Positions 46,195 through 54,485 of a stretch of 64,000 nt of DNA are shown here, one piece after another. Each line of letters starts with the position of its first letter. Within the stretch, counting starts at the first letter, position 1. Under the pieces are notes generated by a model, which saw only the letters and a list, made by a program, of their open reading frames with translations, ran no database searches and had not been told where the DNA came from. Source of the DNA: an uncultured Lachnospiraceae bacterium (GTDB lineage: Bacteria; Bacillota; Clostridia; Lachnospirales; Lachnospiraceae); contig CACWLA010000003.1 of assembly GCA_902761665.1 (NCBI GenBank), positions 156,503 to 220,502 of the forward strand. Reading direction: 5' to 3'. The position numbers and the translations under genes are program-made.

Positions 46195-46258
46195 CCAATA
46201 GTCGCATCTATGGCGTGCGGTAGAAACGTTTGGGCCGTTACATCCAAACTTATACTGG
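46195..46258 (-). promoter_or_regulatory. Guanine (purine) riboswitch aptamer
   Basis: Read on the minus strand: P1 CCAGTA/TATTGG (46253-46258 with 46195-46200), J1/2 TAAG, P2 GTTTGG/CCAAAC, J2/3 GTTTCTACC, P3 CGCA/TGCG, then GACTAT. The core J2/3 and GACTAT match the B. subtilis xpt aptamer, and the ligand-specifying base is C, which selects guanine or hypoxanthine rather than adenine. Loop 2 (ATGTAACGGC) is less standard. Confidence 0.88.
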
Positions 46259-46365
46259 CAGATTCATCTGTATTCAATTGACCCCGTCATTGTAAACGGC
46301 AGCCCCGGAAAAATCAAGAGGCTGCCGCTTAAAATTATAAGTTTTTTTATTATGGAAGGGAATAA

Positions 46366-47091
46366 TCAAACGTATTCCGCGTAGGTTCTGGACATCTGCT
46401 CGTAGATCTCCGCGGACAGGGCTTTCTGCGCAGCCCGGTCGAGTCCGGCGGTAGGGATCGGCTTCCCGAAAATCACGGTCACGTCGGCAGGACGGACCCA
46501 GGGTAGGTGATTCTCGTAGGCGTCGTCGGTGTGCACGTAGGTGATGGGAATGATGGGAACACCCGTTGCGTAGGCACTCTTGAAGCTACCTTCACGGAAG
46601 GGCTGCAGACCGTTTAAGTGCCCGCGGGTCCCTTCGGGATAGATGCTGAAGGCATAACCCGCGCGCAGGTCGTCTTCCATCTGTTTTGTCACGGCGACGC
46701 CGGAACGAAGGCTCTTTCTGTCCAGAAAGACGCAGCGGATGAATTTCATCCAGGTCCGAAGGAGCGGGATCTTCTTCCATTCGAGCTTGGCGACCGTGCC
46801 GCAGATCCGGCGGATGTACTGGTACTGGATGAAAATGTCGAAATAACTGCGGTGGTTGCAGACGAAGAGGCAGGGTTCTTTTTCGGGGATGTTTTCGGTG
46901 CCGACGGCCCGGACTTTCACGCCGGCCAGAAAGATGGCCGCAGCCATGACCAGGCGCAGATAGGCCAGAGAAGCCTTCGCCTGCGTTTCGGGGGAAATAA
47001 ACCCGAGCAGCCAGCAGACGAGCAGGGCGGGCAGGCCAAGCGGGATCGCGAAAACAAACAGCATCAGTACGATAGCAATGAGTCTCAGCAT
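46366..47091 (-). CDS. plsC: 1-acyl-sn-glycerol-3-phosphate acyltransferase
   Basis: A 241 aa membrane-associated acyltransferase for phosphatidic acid synthesis. One or two N-terminal hydrophobic segments (about 3-25, 42-60) precede the catalytic HX4D motif NHRSYFD near 80-86 and the glycerol-phosphate site YPEGTRG near 153-159. PITYVHTDD follows. The start has weak SD sequence. A GC-rich hairpin CGGCAGCC/GGCTGCCG lies downstream at about 46298-46326 with a poor T run. Confidence 0.92.
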   Translation of the reverse strand: MLRLIAIVLMLFVFAIPLGLPALLVCWLLGFISPETQAKASLAYLRLVMAAAIFLAGVKVRAVGTENIPEKEPCLFVCNHRSYFDIFIQYQYIRRICGTVAKLEWKKIPLLRTWMKFIRCVFLDRKSLRSGVAVTKQMEDDLRAGYAFSIYPEGTRGHLNGLQPFREGSFKSAYATGVPIIPITYVHTDDAYENHLPWVRPADVTVIFGKPIPTAGLDRAAQKALSAEIYEQMSRTYAEYV

Positions 47092-47253
47092 GGGGACGGA
47101 TGTACTCCTTCAAAAGGTTCAGCTGCAGTATACCACGCTCCTGCGGCGGAAACAACAGGCTGAATTGTGAAAAATAAAGAAAGCAGCGCCGGACTTGACA
47201 TTCGCGCTTTTACGTGTTAAAGTGTATCAAAAGAACCGAGCCGGAGGGTTGAA

Positions 47254-47544
47254 ATGAATCAAGTCATGCAGTCGGAGCCTGTCCGCGACCTGATCCGGGC
47301 GATCATGTCGCTGGAAAACGAGCAGGAGGTCGAGCATTACCTGAAGGACATCTGCACCGTGAATGAGATCGCGACGCTCGCGCAGCGCCAGCAGGTGGCA
47401 TTTCTGCTGAAGGACGACCTGACTTACAATGAGATCGAAGAGAAGACCGGCGCGTCTACGGCAACCATCAGCCGCGTCAAACGGTCCCTGCTGCAGGGCG
47501 GCGAGGGATATGAAGCCGTTTACAGCCGGATCAAAGGAGAATAG
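47254..47544 (+). CDS. YerC/TrpR-like regulator
   Basis: A 96 aa helical DNA-binding protein of the YerC/YecD family, related to TrpR. The helix-turn-helix is DLTYNEIEEKTGASTATISRVKRSL at about 57-81. Related proteins are often encoded beside pcrA in Firmicutes, as here (6 nt gap). SD CGGAGGG precedes the ATG. Target and ligand are unknown. Confidence 0.88.
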   Translation: MNQVMQSEPVRDLIRAIMSLENEQEVEHYLKDICTVNEIATLAQRQQVAFLLKDDLTYNEIEEKTGASTATISRVKRSLLQGGEGYEAVYSRIKGE

Positions 47545-47550
47545 CTGAAC

Positions 47551-49887
47551 ATGACATCCGTCTGTGAGGCGCTGAACGCGCCTCAGCAGGAGGCTGTGCG
47601 AACGACAGAGGGCCCGCTGCTCATCCTGGCCGGAGCCGGCTCGGGCAAGACCCGCACCCTGACGCACCGCATAGCCTATTTGATTGAAGAAAAAGGCGTG
47701 GACCCCTGGCACATCCTTGCGATCACCTTTACCAATAAGGCGGCGGAGGAGATGAAGAGCCGCGTGGAGACCATGACGCCGCAGGGCGGGAGCGTTTTCG
47801 TTTCGACCTTCCATGCCTGCTGCGCACGCATCCTCCGCGGATACGCGGACAGGCTGGGCTATACGAAATCGTTCACAATCTACGATACCGAGGACCAGAA
47901 GGTCCTGATGCGCCGCATTATCAAGGACAGGGACCTCGACCCGAAGATCTACAATGAAAAAGACGTCCTGCGGCAGATCTCGTCCCTGAAGGACGAGGTG
48001 GTGACGGCCGAGGAGTACGCATCGCGGCCGGGAAGCTTCCGGGAGCAGAAGATCGCAGAACTCTATACGGAGTACCAGAAGCGCCTTCTGATGGCGGACG
48101 CGATGGATTTCGACGACCTGCTCGTCAACACGGTCCTGCTGTTCCGGGAAAACGAGGACGTTCTCGCGAAATACCGCGACCGTTTCCGCTACATCCTGGT
48201 GGATGAATACCAGGACACGAACACGGCGCAGTTCGTTTTCGTGGAGATGCTCGCGCACGAACACCGGAACCTCTGCGTGGTCGGTGACGACGACCAGTCC
48301 ATCTACAAGTTCCGCGGGGCGAACATCGGCAACATCCTCCATTTTGAGGAGGCTTTCCCCGGAGCGAAGGTGATCCGCCTGGAGCAGAATTACCGCTCGA
48401 CGAAGAATATCCTCGCGGCGGCGAACCAGGTCATCAGCCATAACGAAGGGCGGATGGACAAGACGCTCTGGTCGGACAAGCCGGAAGGCGACAAGGTCGC
48501 GCTGAGGGAGTACGCGGACTCGCGCGAGGAAGCCCGGGAGATCGCAAAGGACATCGAGAAGGAACGCGGGCGTTTCCCCTACGGAGCCTGCGCCGTCCTC
48601 TACCGGACCAACAGCCAGTCGCGCCTCCTGGAGGAAGCCTTCGTCGACCGCGGCATTCCCTACGTCCTTGTCGGCGGGACCAATTTCTACGAGCGGCGCG
48701 AGATCAAGGACCTGCTCGCCTACCTGAAGACCGTGGCGAATGCCTGGGATGACGTAGCGGTCCGCCGGATCATCAACGTCCCGCGGCGCGGCATCGGCGA
48801 TACGACGGTCGAAAAGGTCGCAGCGCTCGCGGGGCAGGAGGGAATCACCTTCTGGGACGCCCTTCAGCGCTTTTCCGAGAGCCCGGAGGTCGGAAAGGCC
48901 GCGGCGCTGAAACTGAAGGCCTTCCTGGAACTGATCGGGTCGTTCCGCGAAGCGGCAAAGGAACTGCGTGTCGCCGAACTGATCGACCTCATCCTCGATA
49001 AGAGCGGCTACCGCGAAGCCCTGAAGGAAGAGGGCGAGATCGAAGCGGAGGCCCGCCTCGAAAACCTGACGGAACTGCAGAACAAGGCCGCAGGTCTTGA
49101 GGATGAAGCTGGCGATCCTGAAGCGCTCGGGCGTTTTCTGGAACAGGTCGCCCTGGTGGCCGACGTCGATGAAATGGAGACCGGAACCGACCGCGTCACT
49201 CTCATGACCATGCACAGTGCGAAAGGCCTGGAATTTCCCAAGGTCTATCTCGCCGGCATGGAACAGGACCTCTTCCCGGGGGCGCGATCGCTGTATTCCG
49301 GCAACGATGAGGACCTTGAAGAGGAACGGCGCCTGTGCTATGTGGGCTTTACGAGGGCGCAGGAAAAACTGATCCTGACCGCCGCGAGAGTCCGGATGGT
49401 GAACGGTCAGACGCAGGTCCACAATACGTCACAATTCGTGGATGAGATCGATCCGCTGAGCCTGAAAAAGGAACGGAACGCATCCATGTTCAGCCCTCGC
49501 GAAGGCAGCGAGCGGCAGATGAAAAAAGATTATGAGGCCGGAAGGATCTCAACCTTCGGCAGAAAGGGGCAGTCAGTGGGCTGGACAGATTTCGGTGACA
49601 GTTTCGGATTCGGCGAAATGCCGAAAATGCGCGGGAGCGTGAGACCGCAGGGAAGCGGACCCGTATCCTCCTATTTTTCCTCACAGGAAGAGAAGATCCG
49701 GGAGGCTTCGCAGAGCGCGGGCGATCTTGAGCCCGGCAGCCGCGTGAGCCAGAAGCGCTACGGCAAAGGGACCGTAGTCGAAGTGAAACAGGGCAAGCGC
49801 GATCTGGAAGTGACCGTGGATTTCGACAATTTCGGCCGGAAGGTCATGCTGGCCGGTTTTGCCGGGTTCGAGAAGATCGAAGAGTAA
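47551..49887 (+). CDS. pcrA: ATP-dependent DNA helicase PcrA/UvrD
   Basis: A 778 aa superfamily 1A 3'-5' helicase for repair and replication restart. Motif I GAGSGKTRTLTHR near 28-40, Ia TFTNKAAEEMKSR, II VDEYQDTN near 225, III VGDDDQSIYKFRGA, IV QNYRS, V TMHSAKGLEFPKV, VI VGFTRAQEKL. The C-terminal 120 residues carry a linker and a Tudor-like tail (GSRVSQKRYGKGTVVEVKQGKRDLEVTVDF), the RNA-polymerase contact domain in PcrA. Typical length for the family is 720-780. Confidence 0.97.
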   Translation: MTSVCEALNAPQQEAVRTTEGPLLILAGAGSGKTRTLTHRIAYLIEEKGVDPWHILAITFTNKAAEEMKSRVETMTPQGGSVFVSTFHACCARILRGYADRLGYTKSFTIYDTEDQKVLMRRIIKDRDLDPKIYNEKDVLRQISSLKDEVVTAEEYASRPGSFREQKIAELYTEYQKRLLMADAMDFDDLLVNTVLLFRENEDVLAKYRDRFRYILVDEYQDTNTAQFVFVEMLAHEHRNLCVVGDDDQSIYKFRGANIGNILHFEEAFPGAKVIRLEQNYRSTKNILAAANQVISHNEGRMDKTLWSDKPEGDKVALREYADSREEAREIAKDIEKERGRFPYGACAVLYRTNSQSRLLEEAFVDRGIPYVLVGGTNFYERREIKDLLAYLKTVANAWDDVAVRRIINVPRRGIGDTTVEKVAALAGQEGITFWDALQRFSESPEVGKAAALKLKAFLELIGSFREAAKELRVAELIDLILDKSGYREALKEEGEIEAEARLENLTELQNKAAGLEDEAGDPEALGRFLEQVALVADVDEMETGTDRVTLMTMHSAKGLEFPKVYLAGMEQDLFPGARSLYSGNDEDLEEERRLCYVGFTRAQEKLILTAARVRMVNGQTQVHNTSQFVDEIDPLSLKKERNASMFSPREGSERQMKKDYEAGRISTFGRKGQSVGWTDFGDSFGFGEMPKMRGSVRPQGSGPVSSYFSSQEEKIREASQSAGDLEPGSRVSQKRYGKGTVVEVKQGKRDLEVTVDFDNFGRKVMLAGFAGFEKIEE

Positions 49888-49941
49888 GGCAGGCATACCC
49901 TGCCGTGTCATAAGTGCTGCATGAAGAAAGGACGGAAAGTC

Positions 49942-50184
49942 ATGAGCAAAGCAAAAAAGTGCTGCAAACTGAAAAGATCCCTGATCGTCATCTGCGTGCT
50001 GGCCGTGCTTGCATTCATCGGCTGGCTGGTTTATTATCTCTTCTTCGCGGATGATCCCGAGGAACTGGATGAGAGCCTGTTCGCCGAAAAGAAAGAAGCC
50101 GGGCCGGAAGATCCCGCGGAAGAAGCCGATGCCGAAGCTGCGGAGGATCCTGACGCTGAGGAGAAAACATGGACGATCGTGTGA
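49942..50184 (+). CDS. Small single-pass membrane protein with acidic tail
   Basis: An 80 aa protein. ATG 49942 follows GAAAGGACGG; an in-frame ATG seven codons earlier lacks an SD. A basic, Cys-containing N-terminus (SKAKKCCKLKRS), one hydrophobic helix at about 14-36, and a very acidic tail of about 40 residues (Glu/Asp/Ala/Pro) ending TWTIV. Its 3' end overlaps the next gene by 16 nt, which favours real translation. No family recognised. Confidence 0.6.
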   Translation: MSKAKKCCKLKRSLIVICVLAVLAFIGWLVYYLFFADDPEELDESLFAEKKEAGPEDPAEEADAEAAEDPDAEEKTWTIV

Positions 50185-51623
50185 CCTGTGCCGCCTTCGG
50201 GCGCTGCGGCGGCTGCCGCTACGGCACTGAGCCCTACGCGGAGCAGCTGGCTGCCAAGGAACAGGAACTCGTGAAACTCTTCCGGACCGTGCTTCCGGAA
50301 GAGTTCTTTGCATGCGGCGCCTACGAGGGGATGCTGGGCAGTCCCTCGCAGTGGGGCAGCCGCAATAAGATGGAATTTTCCTTCGGCAACGAATCGAAGG
50401 ACGGCCCGCTCACTCTCGGCCTGCACAAGAAGGGAAGTTTCTACGATATCATCCCGGTACCGGACTGCCGGATCGCACCGGCCGACTTCGGCCGCATCTG
50501 CGCCGCCGTGCAGGCGTATTTCCGGGAAAAGGGCGTGCCTTTCCTGCACAAGCGGAGCCATCAGGGGAGCCTTCGGCATCTGGTGCTCCGGAGCAGCCAG
50601 GACGGAAGCATCCTCGTGAACCTCGTGACGGCATCGAACTACCGGCCGGAGGAGGACTTTGTCAGCATGCTGTCTGCACTTCCGCTGGAAGGACAGATCA
50701 CCGGCATTCTCCATACGGAAAACAACAGTCTTGCGGACGCCGTGATCCCGGAGAAGGTGAACCTTCTGTGGGGCGAAGATTTCCTCACCGAGACCGTGCT
50801 GGGCATGCGCTTCCGCATTTCCCCTTTTTCCTTCTTCCAGACCAACACCCGCGGGGCGGAGGTCCTGTATGGGAAGGCGCGGGACTACATCTCCCTCACG
50901 CCCGGCTGCACGGTCTACGACCTTTACAGCGGGACCGGGACCATCGCGCAGATCCTCGCGCCGGCGGCCGGCCGGATCATCGGCGTGGAGATCGTGGAGG
51001 AAGCCGTGGCGGCTGCGCGCGAAAACGCCGCGCTGAACGGGCTTTCAAACTGCAGTTTCCTGGCCGGCGACGTGCTGAAGGTCCTGGATGAGGTGGATGA
51101 AGCCCCGGACATCATCGTGATGGATCCGCCGCGCGACGGCGTAAATCCGCGGGCGCTCTCGAAGATCATGAACCGCGGCGCCGGGCAGCTCCTCTACATC
51201 AGCTGCAAGCCCTCGAGCCTCGTCAGGGACATCCCCGCGCTCCGGCTCGGCGGCTATGAAGTGAAAAAACTGTGCTTCGTGGACATGTTCCCGAACTCCG
51301 CGAACTGCGAAGCAATTGCACTATTGTCCAAACTTTCTGAGGTGAAACACCACATCGAAGTGACGGTCGAAATGGATGAACTGGATCTGACCAGCGCGGA
51401 AAGCCTGGCAACCTATGATGAGATCCGGGAATGGGTGCAGGAAAACTACGGATTCCACGTCACGAATCTGAATATCGCGAAGATGAAAAGAAAACACGGG
51501 ATCATTGAGCGGCAGAATTATAACTTCCCGAAATCGGAGGATTCCCGGCAGCCGAACTGCCCGGAGGAGAAAGAAAAGGCGATAGAGGAAGCGATAAAGC
51601 ATTTCAAGATGATTGAGTCGTAG
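50169..51623 (+). CDS. rlmD: RlmD/TrmA-family 23S rRNA uracil-C5 methyltransferase
   Basis: A 484 aa RNA m5U methyltransferase. The start has a short cysteine motif (CAAFGRCGGC), and lacks a full TRAM domain. SAM-binding DLYSGTGTIAQILA, catalytic-base region MDPPRDGVNPRAL, and catalytic-Cys motif YISCKPSS are visible. The last ~110 residues (from EVKHHIEVTVEMDELDLTSAES) are an extra conserved module found in clostridial relatives, with a Lys/Cys-rich look and unknown role. In other Firmicutes this branch methylates U747/U1939-type positions; which one cannot be told. Confidence 0.9.
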   Translation: MDDRVTCAAFGRCGGCRYGTEPYAEQLAAKEQELVKLFRTVLPEEFFACGAYEGMLGSPSQWGSRNKMEFSFGNESKDGPLTLGLHKKGSFYDIIPVPDCRIAPADFGRICAAVQAYFREKGVPFLHKRSHQGSLRHLVLRSSQDGSILVNLVTASNYRPEEDFVSMLSALPLEGQITGILHTENNSLADAVIPEKVNLLWGEDFLTETVLGMRFRISPFSFFQTNTRGAEVLYGKARDYISLTPGCTVYDLYSGTGTIAQILAPAAGRIIGVEIVEEAVAAARENAALNGLSNCSFLAGDVLKVLDEVDEAPDIIVMDPPRDGVNPRALSKIMNRGAGQLLYISCKPSSLVRDIPALRLGGYEVKKLCFVDMFPNSANCEAIALLSKLSEVKHHIEVTVEMDELDLTSAESLATYDEIREWVQENYGFHVTNLNIAKMKRKHGIIERQNYNFPKSEDSRQPNCPEEKEKAIEEAIKHFKMIES

Positions 51624-51646
51624 TTTATGACAGAAAAACGCAAATG

Positions 51647-51684
51647 AGCGGCCGGTTCCTGCGAACCGGCCGCTTGTAATTTGT
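51647..51684. terminator. Terminator between convergent rlmD and CPBP genes
   Basis: AGCGGCCGGTTC, CTGC, GAACCGGCCGCT, then TTGTAATTTGTTTG. Perfect 12 bp stem. Confidence 0.78.
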
Positions 51685-51687
51685 TTG

Positions 51688-52551
51688 TTATATATTTTCT
51701 TTTAGAGTTGCTTTTGACCTGTTTGCTGAAGCGGGCGGAAGGATCAGGAAAACCACCGCCCAAACAACGGCAAGAACTGCCAGTATTATCACTATCCGTG
51801 TTCCGCCCAGGACCAACGATTGAAGATTTGTCCCCTCATAGGTAAACATGCTGCAGGTATGGGCAAGCAGATCATGGAGGAAATGCAACACCATAGGCAT
51901 CAGCAGATTCCCAGAATGCAAGTAAACTGCCGCCATGGAAAGCCCAAAGATACCGGTAAGGATAAAACGTTCAAGTCCACCACCGCCAATGATATGCAGT
52001 GCACCGAAAACGAAAAAAGAAAGCGAACCATACAGAAGCCTTGCGGAGACAGTTTTCTCACTTGACTGAAAATATCCCTCCAGCAACAAGCCCCGATACG
52101 TCACTTCTTCGAAAAAGCCTGTTGTTAACTGCTGTGCGATGAGACGGGCAAACAGCAGTTTCCCCGGAACAGCCCGGAATTCCTGCCAGTCGGCTTCCGT
52201 GGTATGTGTGAAAAGGATAACGGCCAATATCCCGATAAATACTATTTCCGCTGCGCCTGCCAGCACAGCTGCACCAATGTTTCGACCGTGAATCGTCCGA
52301 GGGCAAAAGTCGCGGTCAAAACATTTAACGAGGAGCACCAGGGCTAAAACGCCAAAGATAACACGAACAATACTGTCAGCCAGATACTGATTAGATGGTT
52401 CTGAAAAAACCGAAGTTATCAGTACTTTCACAACAATGAAGCCTATGCTGATTAGCACGGTTAAGCAGAAACCACTATGTTTTTTTGTGCTTTTCTTTTG
52501 CTTCTCCATATGGCTATTTAATCCGTTTTGCTTGGCCGGTTTATTTTTCAA
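51688..52551 (-). CDS. CPBP-family intramembrane metalloprotease
   Basis: A 287 aa polytopic membrane protein of the Abi/CPBP (Rce1-like) family. The catalytic signature is FFEEVTYRGLLLEGYF (Glu-Glu and Arg) near 165-180, with FGALH and MVLHFLHDLLAH supplying the later His and Asp motifs. About eight hydrophobic segments. Family members process prenylated proteins in eukaryotes and, in bacteria, are linked with bacteriocin immunity or membrane proteolysis. GC is lower than in the ribosomal region, fitting the accessory setting. Confidence 0.87.
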   Translation of the reverse strand: MKNKPAKQNGLNSHMEKQKKSTKKHSGFCLTVLISIGFIVVKVLITSVFSEPSNQYLADSIVRVIFGVLALVLLVKCFDRDFCPRTIHGRNIGAAVLAGAAEIVFIGILAVILFTHTTEADWQEFRAVPGKLLFARLIAQQLTTGFFEEVTYRGLLLEGYFQSSEKTVSARLLYGSLSFFVFGALHIIGGGGLERFILTGIFGLSMAAVYLHSGNLLMPMVLHFLHDLLAHTCSMFTYEGTNLQSLVLGGTRIVIILAVLAVVWAVVFLILPPASANRSKATLKENI

Positions 52552-52844
52552 CCAATGTTTTGAAGGCTAAACATTGGCATAAACAGCATCCTCTGGCATT
52601 TTGGACATCTCTCTTTTTGCGAGAAGTTGTTGGTGGCTATATCGCCCACTTGGAAAGCATCCTGTTGCAAGAAAAGGATAGCACAGGTGGCGTCCAAAGG
52701 CAAGCTGAGGCCGATTCTCAAAATATGTCCTTGCCTTTTCAAGGCGCTTTGGCTATGGTAAGGGCAGAAAAGCCGTGATCCGGCGATATGGTTTCGGCAA
52801 CAAATGATCCGGCAACAGATCCGGAGGAAAGGAGCAGCCTCGCG
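52552..52844. other. Intergenic stretch with possible gene debris
   Basis: About 290 nt, lower in GC than neighbours. Both strands have short open frames with coding-like text (plus: FWTSLFLREVVGGYIAHLESILLQ; minus: SQKERCPKCQRMLF) but no SD and start that fit, and I recognise no family. It may be the rest of a mobile gene. The end carries the SD of the XRE gene. Confidence 0.35.
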
Positions 52845-53537
52845 ATGGAAACGCAGAAGATGAGTGCGTTCTTAAGGGAACTCAGAAAAGAGCGCGGACT
52901 GACCCAGGAGCAGGCTGCGGAAGCGCTTTTCGTGTCCTCAAAAACGCTGTCGCGTTGGGAGACCGGGGCGACCGTTCCGGACCTGGAGACCCTGATGAAG
53001 CTGGCGGAGTACTACAGGGTCGACATTAAGGAACTGATCGACGGGGAACGCCGGGAGCCGGACGAAGGCCCGGAGAAGGACCCGGCCGCACAGCAGAAAG
53101 ACGCCCTGCAGGCTGTTGCCGAATACGGCAGTCAGCGGGAGAAGCGCTCGGTGCGGCGCGCTATACTGAAACTGTTGATCATATTTCTGATCATTATCGG
53201 GATCTATGCATTTATTCGCTGGAGAAATTATGAGCAGAGCCTGGATGAAATCGGAGGAGACCGCTTTTTCGGAAAAGTCCTGGATTACAGGCTGGCAGAA
53301 GACGGATCAGTGAAGATCCTTCTTGACTGTGACACGAAGGAAGTCTGGGTACGGACGACAGCGAAGACGACATATTACGATGAGGAGATCGAAGGCTGGG
53401 TCCGGTCACAGACGAAAGGGGTCTATATTGTTGTAGTCTGTGAATATCCCTTGAGGGAGCGCTACAACGCAGAGAAAAAGGACGGAAGCTATATTTATCC
53501 GGCATTTCATATCGCGAGATGGTATTACCTGAAATAG
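52845..53537 (+). CDS. XRE-family regulator with membrane anchor
   Basis: A 230 aa protein. ATG 52845 follows AAAGGAG. The helix-turn-helix domain (about 4-60) reads LRELRKERGLTQEQAAEALFVSSKTLSRWETGATVPDLETLMKLAEYY. A charged linker precedes one membrane segment at about 105-125 (LLIIFLIIIGIYAFI), and about 100 residues follow outside the membrane. This layout lets an outside domain control a DNA-bound inside domain. The outer domain (FFGKVLDYRLAEDGSVKILLDCDTKEVWV...) is not one I know. Confidence 0.87.
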   Translation: METQKMSAFLRELRKERGLTQEQAAEALFVSSKTLSRWETGATVPDLETLMKLAEYYRVDIKELIDGERREPDEGPEKDPAAQQKDALQAVAEYGSQREKRSVRRAILKLLIIFLIIIGIYAFIRWRNYEQSLDEIGGDRFFGKVLDYRLAEDGSVKILLDCDTKEVWVRTTAKTTYYDEEIEGWVRSQTKGVYIVVVCEYPLRERYNAEKKDGSYIYPAFHIARWYYLK

Positions 53538-53580
53538 TCTGCCCCGAAAACAGGCGGTTCAAAAAGAAGGATCATGAATC

Positions 53581-54273
53581 ATGATAAAAACGATTTGGCA
53601 GAAAATAAAACCGATCCTTATCATAGCCGGCGTGATGGCCGTGCTTATTTTTGGCATGCTTCTTTACACGAAATATCATGACCGCTTACCGGAAACACCG
53701 GGGGTTTCGCTCTATCTCGGCTGGGCCGAAGATACGCCGGGAAGCTATTATCATGAAATGAGTCGCAGCGGTTTTTGCAACAGGCCCACTGATGAAGGAA
53801 TCTGGCATTTCCAAAAAGACTATGAGGCCAATTACGCGTCTGACTACAATGACTGGGGAGATCTCGGCCCGAACAGCATGCCGCTCAGCATATGGAGCGA
53901 TTCACTTATTCAGATCTGGACAAGATTCATGATGGGTGAAGAAAGGGAAAAGGAAATCTGGTTTGCGCTCCGCACAAAGGGCGGCGCGGAAGTGGAGACG
54001 ATCGCGGTCCGCCGCTGGCCGATCGAACTGATCGGTTCGGATGAGGTGAAAGAGGACAGCTGGTACGGTCGGGAAAAGATCGACTACGAATGGAAGGACG
54101 GTGGTTTTTTCAGACTGTCGAAGGGACATTTTGTTGCGGAACCGGGGTACCTCTACAGCATCTATGTGCTCTGGAGCAGATACGGATACGGCAGAGGGTG
54201 GAATGAATACAGCTTTGTCACTATCGGCAAGGAACAGTATGATCTCATCTGGCCGGATTTTCGGAATAAATAA
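53581..54273 (+). CDS. Membrane-anchored protein of unknown function
   Basis: A 230 aa protein with an N-terminal signal-anchor (about residues 9-28) and an extracytoplasmic domain rich in Trp and Tyr (GSYYHEMSRSGFCNRPTDEGIWHF, LYSIYVLWSRYGYGRGWNEYSF). I recognise no domain. It begins 43 nt after the XRE gene, whose C-terminal domain is also outside the membrane, so the two may be functionally linked. A strong terminator follows. Confidence 0.75.
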   Translation: MIKTIWQKIKPILIIAGVMAVLIFGMLLYTKYHDRLPETPGVSLYLGWAEDTPGSYYHEMSRSGFCNRPTDEGIWHFQKDYEANYASDYNDWGDLGPNSMPLSIWSDSLIQIWTRFMMGEEREKEIWFALRTKGGAEVETIAVRRWPIELIGSDEVKEDSWYGREKIDYEWKDGGFFRLSKGHFVAEPGYLYSIYVLWSRYGYGRGWNEYSFVTIGKEQYDLIWPDFRNK

Positions 54274-54314
54274 GTAAAAGTTGCAGAGAGCAAAAACTGG
54301 AGCCGGTCCTGCGA

Positions 54315-54362
54315 AAAGAGTCCGCAACGCCATGAATTTAGCAGTTGCGGGCTCTTTATTTG
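54315..54362 (+). terminator. Rho-independent terminator
   Basis: AAAGAGTCCGCAAC (54315-54328) with GTTGCGGGCTCTTT (54344-54357), then ATTTGTTTTT. Confidence 0.88.
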
Positions 54363-54390
54363 TTTTTCACCGATAGCGTTTTGCCTGTTG

Positions 54391-54399
54391 TGATATAAT
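54391..54399 (+). promoter_or_regulatory. Extended -10 promoter upstream of the ECF sigma gene
   Basis: TG-A-TATAAT with no good -35 (17 nt upstream). Could supply basal sigma-A transcription. Confidence 0.5.
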
Positions 54400-54421
54400 A
54401 CATAAATAAGTTTTCGTATTT

Positions 54422-54448
54422 TGTAACTTTTTGACTTGTTTTACGGGT
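54422..54448 (+). promoter_or_regulatory. Candidate ECF-type autoregulatory promoter
   Basis: TGTAAC (54422-54427), 16 nt, CGGGT (54444-54448). The -35 matches the TGAAAC/TGTAAC boxes of extracytoplasmic-function sigma factors, and the CG at the -10 is also typical. It lies about 40 nt before the ECF sigma start codon. Confidence 0.55.
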
Positions 54449-54485
54449 TATATAGTGAAACCAAAGCAAAAGCGTGGTAAGGCAA

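Noticed and set aside
47227-49422. A 731-codon open frame on the minus strand
   Set aside because: Antisense to pcrA, which has all helicase motifs; the antisense product is Arg/Asp/His-rich without domains.
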